A stretch of 64,000 nucleotides of DNA, from positions 1 to 64,000 of the forward strand of contig CAZPVX010000028.1 of assembly GCA_964590135.1 (NCBI GenBank), written 5' to 3'. Each line of letters starts with the position of its first letter. Positions within the stretch are counted from its first letter, which is position 1. This stretch comes from JBDHWI01 sp964590135. GTDB lineage: Bacteria; Chloroflexota; Anaerolineae; J036; Brachytrichaceae. Positions 60,545 through 64,000 of the stretch are shown here, in pieces. The notes under the pieces are model-generated. The model saw only the letters and a list, made by a program, of their open reading frames with translations, searched no databases and had not been told where the DNA came from. The translations under genes and the position numbers were made by a program.

Positions 60545-61897
60545 CTATGCTCTGGCCTCTTCCGCTGAAATATGCAACTGTGAGAAGCTCCGCCTGACTG
60601 GCACCGGCTCAATGATCGGCGCAGCCTCACCGGCCTCCACCATGCGTTTGATCAGGCGCGCGCGCAACACCGCCGCTGCTTCGGCATACGCAGCCCCGCC
60701 GATGAGATTGTTCAATTCATGCGGGTCAGCCAGCAGGTCAAACAGGCTCTCTTCAACATAGCGCGGGCTGTCTGCATGAACGTTGCCATCCAGCCCAGGC
60801 GCAGTAACGCAATATTTCCAGCGCCGTGTGCGAACGGCGCGCCCCACCTGCGTCTCGCTGATCTGGATGAAAACATCATCCGGCCACACCATATCGCGTT
60901 TGCGCACCAGCGGCAGGAAGGAGCGCCCCTGCATGGCCGGCGGCACATCGACGCCGGCAGCATCCAGCAACGTCGGCGGGATGTCGATCAAGCTGACGAG
61001 TTGTGCGATGCGACCGCCGCCATCAAAGCCGGGCCCGGTCACCGCCGTCGGCACGCGGATCGAGCTTTCGTGGCACGAGCGTTTGTATTCATCATTGCGC
61101 GTCTTGAAGTGATTGCCGTGATCGCAGGTGTACAGCACGATCGTGCTGTCGAGCAGATGCAAGCTCTTCAGCGCATCAAGAATGCGACCGAGCGCTTCAT
61201 CAAGCCGCTTGACCATGCCGAGGTAGCCGGCCATGTGCCGCTGTGCCGAGCCACCCAGCGACGGCAGCGCAGCGAGGTCCGCCGGCATCCAGCGATTGGC
61301 ATAGCGTTCGGCGTAGCCATCCGGCGCGGGATAGTCGTCGCGATGGTTCTGATGATGCGGCTCAAGATATGAGACAAACAGGTAGAACGGCCGGCCCTTT
61401 GGCGCGGCGAGGTAGCGAACGACGGCATCGGTGAGCGCGTCGACGCGGTAGCCGGGCAGATCGACCGGCTGGTTGTCGCGGTCAAACAGGCGCGTTTGAT
61501 AGGCATCCGAGGTGAACTCCAGCAGATTTGAGGCCAGCCAGTATTCGTAGCCCCCGCGCTCACGCTCAATCGTCGGGCCCTCATCGCTGCCCAGATGCCA
61601 CTTGCCGATGTAGCCGGTGGTGTAGCCGGCGGCGCGGAAATGATGTGCGAGGGTCTTGGCATCCGCCGGCAACGGGATGCCGTTCTTGAAACAACCAGTG
61701 CTTGTGCCATAGCGGCCGGTCTGCATCTCTGAGCGCGCCGGGCCGCACACTGGCTGGCTGGTGAACGAGAAATGCACGTCGGTGCCGGCACGCGCCATGC
61801 GGTCAAAATTCGGGGTCAGTTCGAGCGGATTGCCATGCACGCCGGTGGTGTCCCAGCGCTGCTGGTCGCTGAACAGGACGATGACGTTGGGTGCCAT
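60545..61897 (-). CDS. Sulfatase (alkaline-phosphatase superfamily)
   Basis: 450 aa from ATG 61897 (MAPNVIVLFSDQQRWDTTG); a start 14 codons earlier is less family-like. The formylglycine site is Cys51 in PVCGPARSEMQTGRYG, fitting CxPxR. Metal residues: SDQQ near the start and YTCDHGNHF in the middle. No signal peptide seen, unlike many sulfatases. No maturase (FGE or anSME) is in the window. It lies 52 bp downstream of carB and 29 bp upstream of the GH13 gene, all minus strand. Confidence 0.9.
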   Translation of the reverse strand: MAPNVIVLFSDQQRWDTTGVHGNPLELTPNFDRMARAGTDVHFSFTSQPVCGPARSEMQTGRYGTSTGCFKNGIPLPADAKTLAHHFRAAGYTTGYIGKWHLGSDEGPTIERERGGYEYWLASNLLEFTSDAYQTRLFDRDNQPVDLPGYRVDALTDAVVRYLAAPKGRPFYLFVSYLEPHHQNHRDDYPAPDGYAERYANRWMPADLAALPSLGGSAQRHMAGYLGMVKRLDEALGRILDALKSLHLLDSTIVLYTCDHGNHFKTRNDEYKRSCHESSIRVPTAVTGPGFDGGGRIAQLVSLIDIPPTLLDAAGVDVPPAMQGRSFLPLVRKRDMVWPDDVFIQISETQVGRAVRTRRWKYCVTAPGLDGNVHADSPRYVEESLFDLLADPHELNNLIGGAAYAEAAAVLRARLIKRMVEAGEAAPIIEPVPVRRSFSQLHISAEEARA

Positions 61898-61949
61898 GCG
61901 CAGAATTGTGCTACAACCTGCGCCGGTTTGCCCACTCACTCATCAGCCA

Positions 61950-64000
61950 TCACAGATGATGGTGCACCTGCAAGCTGCGCACACGAAATTCCTTTTGCTG
62001 CGTGGCGCGTATGCCCTGCACCGCCGCAGCCGCTGCGCTGAGCGTGGTGAGCAGCGGCACGCGGTTCATCACCGCCGCATAGCGGATGGCCTGGCTGTCG
62101 GCAAATGACGTGCGCCCCAGCGGCGTGTTGATCAGCATCTGCACCTGACCACGCGTGATGAGATCGACCACATGCGGCGAGCCTTCGCTCACTTTATTCA
62201 CTGCAATGGCGGGGATGTGCAGCTTGTTCAGCCAGGCGGCGGTGCCGGCGGTCGCGTAAATCGCGAACCCCATCTGATAAAGCTCCTTCGCGATGCGTGT
62301 GACTGCGCCCTTGTCGAAGTCATTCACTGTGATCAGCACGCCGCCTTTCGTGGGCAGCGAGCCGCCGGCGCCCATCTCGGCCTTCGCAAAGGCATGACCG
62401 AAGGTCGAGGCATGACCCATCACCTCGCCAGTGCTGCGCATCTCCGGCCCCAACTGATAGAACGCGCCAGGGAATTTGTTGAACGGCAGCACCACCTCTT
62501 TCACGAAGAAGCCATCCAGCTTCGGCTCCTTGGTGAAGCCGATCTCCTTCAAAGTCTGGCCGGCGGCGATGCGCGCGGCGATCTTGGCCAGCGGCGCGCC
62601 GGTGGCCTTGCTGACGAAGGGCGTGGTGCGGCTGGCGCGCGGGTTCACCTCCAGCACATACACCACATCATCCTTGATCGCGAGTTGCACGTTCATCAAG
62701 CCCCTGACGTTGATGCGCAGGCCGATGCGCTGCACGTAGTCGCGAATGATGTTGAGATGATATTCGCTCACCTTGAAAGGCGGCAGCACGCACGCGCTGT
62801 CGCCACTGTGGACGCCGGCCTCCTCGATGTGCTGCATGATGCCGCCGATCACCACCTCTTCGCCGTCAGCCACCGCATCCACATCGATCTCAAACGCATC
62901 CTCAAGGTAACGATCGATCAGCACCGGCGCATCTGGTGACACGCGCGTGGCCTCGGCGATGTAGCCTTTCAGGCTGTCATCGTCGTACACGATGCCCATC
63001 GCGCGCCCGCCCAGCACATACGAGGGTCGCACCAGCACTGGATAGCCGATGCGATGCGCGACTTCCTTCGCCTCCTCCAGCGACATGGCTGTGCCATTCT
63101 CCGGTTGGGTGATGTCAAGTTCCTCCAGAATCGCCGCGAATTGCTCGCGATCTTCAGCCAGCGCAATCGCCTCTGGCGATGTGCCAAACACCGGCACTCC
63201 ATACTCCTTCAGCTTTTGCGCCAGGTTCAACGGGGTCTGCCCGCCGAATTGGCACAGCACAGGCACTGGTTTCGAATCACCTGATTCACCCTGCAAAATG
63301 CCCGACTCGTTCTCCCACACGTTCAACACGTGCTCCAGCGTAAGCGGCTCAAAATACAGCCGATCGGCAGTGTCATAGTCGGTGCTGACGGTCTCGGGGT
63401 TGCAATTGACCATGATGGTCTCGTAACCCAGATCGCGCAGCGCGTAGCAGGCATGCACGCAGCAATAGTCAAACTCGATGCCCTGCCCGATGCGGTTCGG
63501 GCCGCCGCCCAGGATCATGATCTTCGGCTTGCTGAACTGTGGCGCGCTTTCATCATAGCCATCGTAATTGCTGTAGAGATACGGCGTGCTACTCTCAAAC
63601 TCTGCGGCGCAGGTGTCCACCTGATAGAACGCCGGCGTGACGCCATGCCGCTTGCGCAGTGCGCGAACTTGCAACGGCGCGATGGCGACGCCATCGGCTG
63701 GCTGCAACAGTTTGGCGATGTAGGCATCTCCAAAGCCCTCCTGCTTGGCGCGCAAGAGCAGATCACGCGGCAGCGTATCTGGCGAATGCTGCACCAACTC
63801 GCGCTCGGTGGCGATCAGATCTTGCAACTGGCGAATGATCCAGTGATCGAACTTCGTAATCGCGTGGATCTGGTCGGCGGTTGTGCCCTGACGCAGATGC
63901 TGCATCACATCGAACAGGCGGCCGGCAGTGCCGGCACCGAGTTGATCGAGCGCCGGCAGATCGCCGGCGTTCGGCGTCAGGCCGATCTTGCCGATCTCAA
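61950..64000 (-). CDS. carB: Carbamoyl-phosphate synthase large subunit, C-terminal part (5' end outside window)
   Basis: 683 codons of the C-terminal ~60% of CarB, which makes carbamoyl phosphate for pyrimidine and arginine synthesis. The visible part covers the oligomerisation region, the second ATP-grasp synthetase domain (PKIMILGGGPNRIGQGIEFD; VLVRPSYVLGGRAMGIVYDD; EVNPRASRTTPFVSKATG) and the C-terminal MGS-like allosteric domain (MGFAIYATAGTAAWLNKLHI; LINTPLGRTSFADSQAIRYA). An in-frame GTG at 63908 is internal; the real start lies beyond 64000. carA is not visible. Confidence 0.95.
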   Translation of the reverse strand, partial: EIGKIGLTPNAGDLPALDQLGAGTAGRLFDVMQHLRQGTTADQIHAITKFDHWIIRQLQDLIATERELVQHSPDTLPRDLLLRAKQEGFGDAYIAKLLQPADGVAIAPLQVRALRKRHGVTPAFYQVDTCAAEFESSTPYLYSNYDGYDESAPQFSKPKIMILGGGPNRIGQGIEFDYCCVHACYALRDLGYETIMVNCNPETVSTDYDTADRLYFEPLTLEHVLNVWENESGILQGESGDSKPVPVLCQFGGQTPLNLAQKLKEYGVPVFGTSPEAIALAEDREQFAAILEELDITQPENGTAMSLEEAKEVAHRIGYPVLVRPSYVLGGRAMGIVYDDDSLKGYIAEATRVSPDAPVLIDRYLEDAFEIDVDAVADGEEVVIGGIMQHIEEAGVHSGDSACVLPPFKVSEYHLNIIRDYVQRIGLRINVRGLMNVQLAIKDDVVYVLEVNPRASRTTPFVSKATGAPLAKIAARIAAGQTLKEIGFTKEPKLDGFFVKEVVLPFNKFPGAFYQLGPEMRSTGEVMGHASTFGHAFAKAEMGAGGSLPTKGGVLITVNDFDKGAVTRIAKELYQMGFAIYATAGTAAWLNKLHIPAIAVNKVSEGSPHVVDLITRGQVQMLINTPLGRTSFADSQAIRYAAVMNRVPLLTTLSAAAAAVQGIRATQQKEFRVRSLQVHHHL

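Overview
This window looks like part of a Chloroflexota chromosome, probably an Anaerolineae-like lineage. The reasons are a GC-rich sequence, long Thr/Pro/Ala-rich lipoprotein linkers, and truncated membrane sensors combined with PP2C/STAS partner-switching genes. This is inference from gene style, not from a marker gene. Two runs of N (28564-28663 and 43495-43504) show it is a draft or metagenome assembly. Both runs are flanked by duplicated sequence, so little or nothing may be missing there. The palindrome GCCGGC is strikingly frequent throughout. No rRNA, tRNA, CRISPR array, transposase or prophage was seen.

Layout. 1-10.6 kb: 3'-truncated recQ; the msrPQ methionine-sulfoxide repair pair; a secreted trypsin-like/PDZ protease; a TIM-barrel sugar epimerase; a CbpA-like J-protein; a GNAT acetyltransferase; an LCP-family cell-wall ligase; a Thr/Pro-rich membrane protein. 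10.6-16.3 kb: ileS and lspA, a classical neighbourhood, but separated by an unusual gene. That gene encodes a KAP-like P-loop NTPase fused to an LspA-like membrane domain that has lost both catalytic aspartates, and it overlaps the intact lspA by 4 bp. 16.3-23.6 kb (minus strand): a signalling block made of two membrane sensors without output domains, a GAF-PP2C-HATPase fusion, a STAS antagonist and a NarL-class histidine kinase.

23.8-28.2 kb: small metabolic genes (VOC protein, MBL hydrolase, PLP lyase, methyltransferase, unknown). 28.2-37 kb: a nucleoside-type BMP/ABC importer, whose binding lipoprotein carries two tandem BMP domains, followed by an SsnA-like aminohydrolase; together these suggest nucleobase or nucleoside salvage. 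37-41.5 kb: recJ, a small DUF4870-like membrane protein, a methyltransferase and an M20 peptidase. 41.5-50.8 kb (minus): an oppABCDF peptide importer with a clear promoter and terminator, then thioredoxin and an M3 oligoendopeptidase. The opp binding protein appears circularly permuted: its C-terminal half precedes its N-terminal half.

51-64 kb: an alpha/beta hydrolase, a fold-III PLP decarboxylase-like protein, a 59-residue ORF with a strong ribosome binding site, an EamA exporter, a PfkB kinase, a BtpA-family TIM barrel, a 1179-residue GH13 protein, a sulfatase, and the 3' part of carB running off the right edge.

The most interesting items are the NTPase/pseudo-LspA fusion beside lspA, the permuted OppA, the tandem-domain BMP protein with a 444-nt identical block, the sensor/partner-switch operon, and two families of short interspersed repeats that enter coding sequences.
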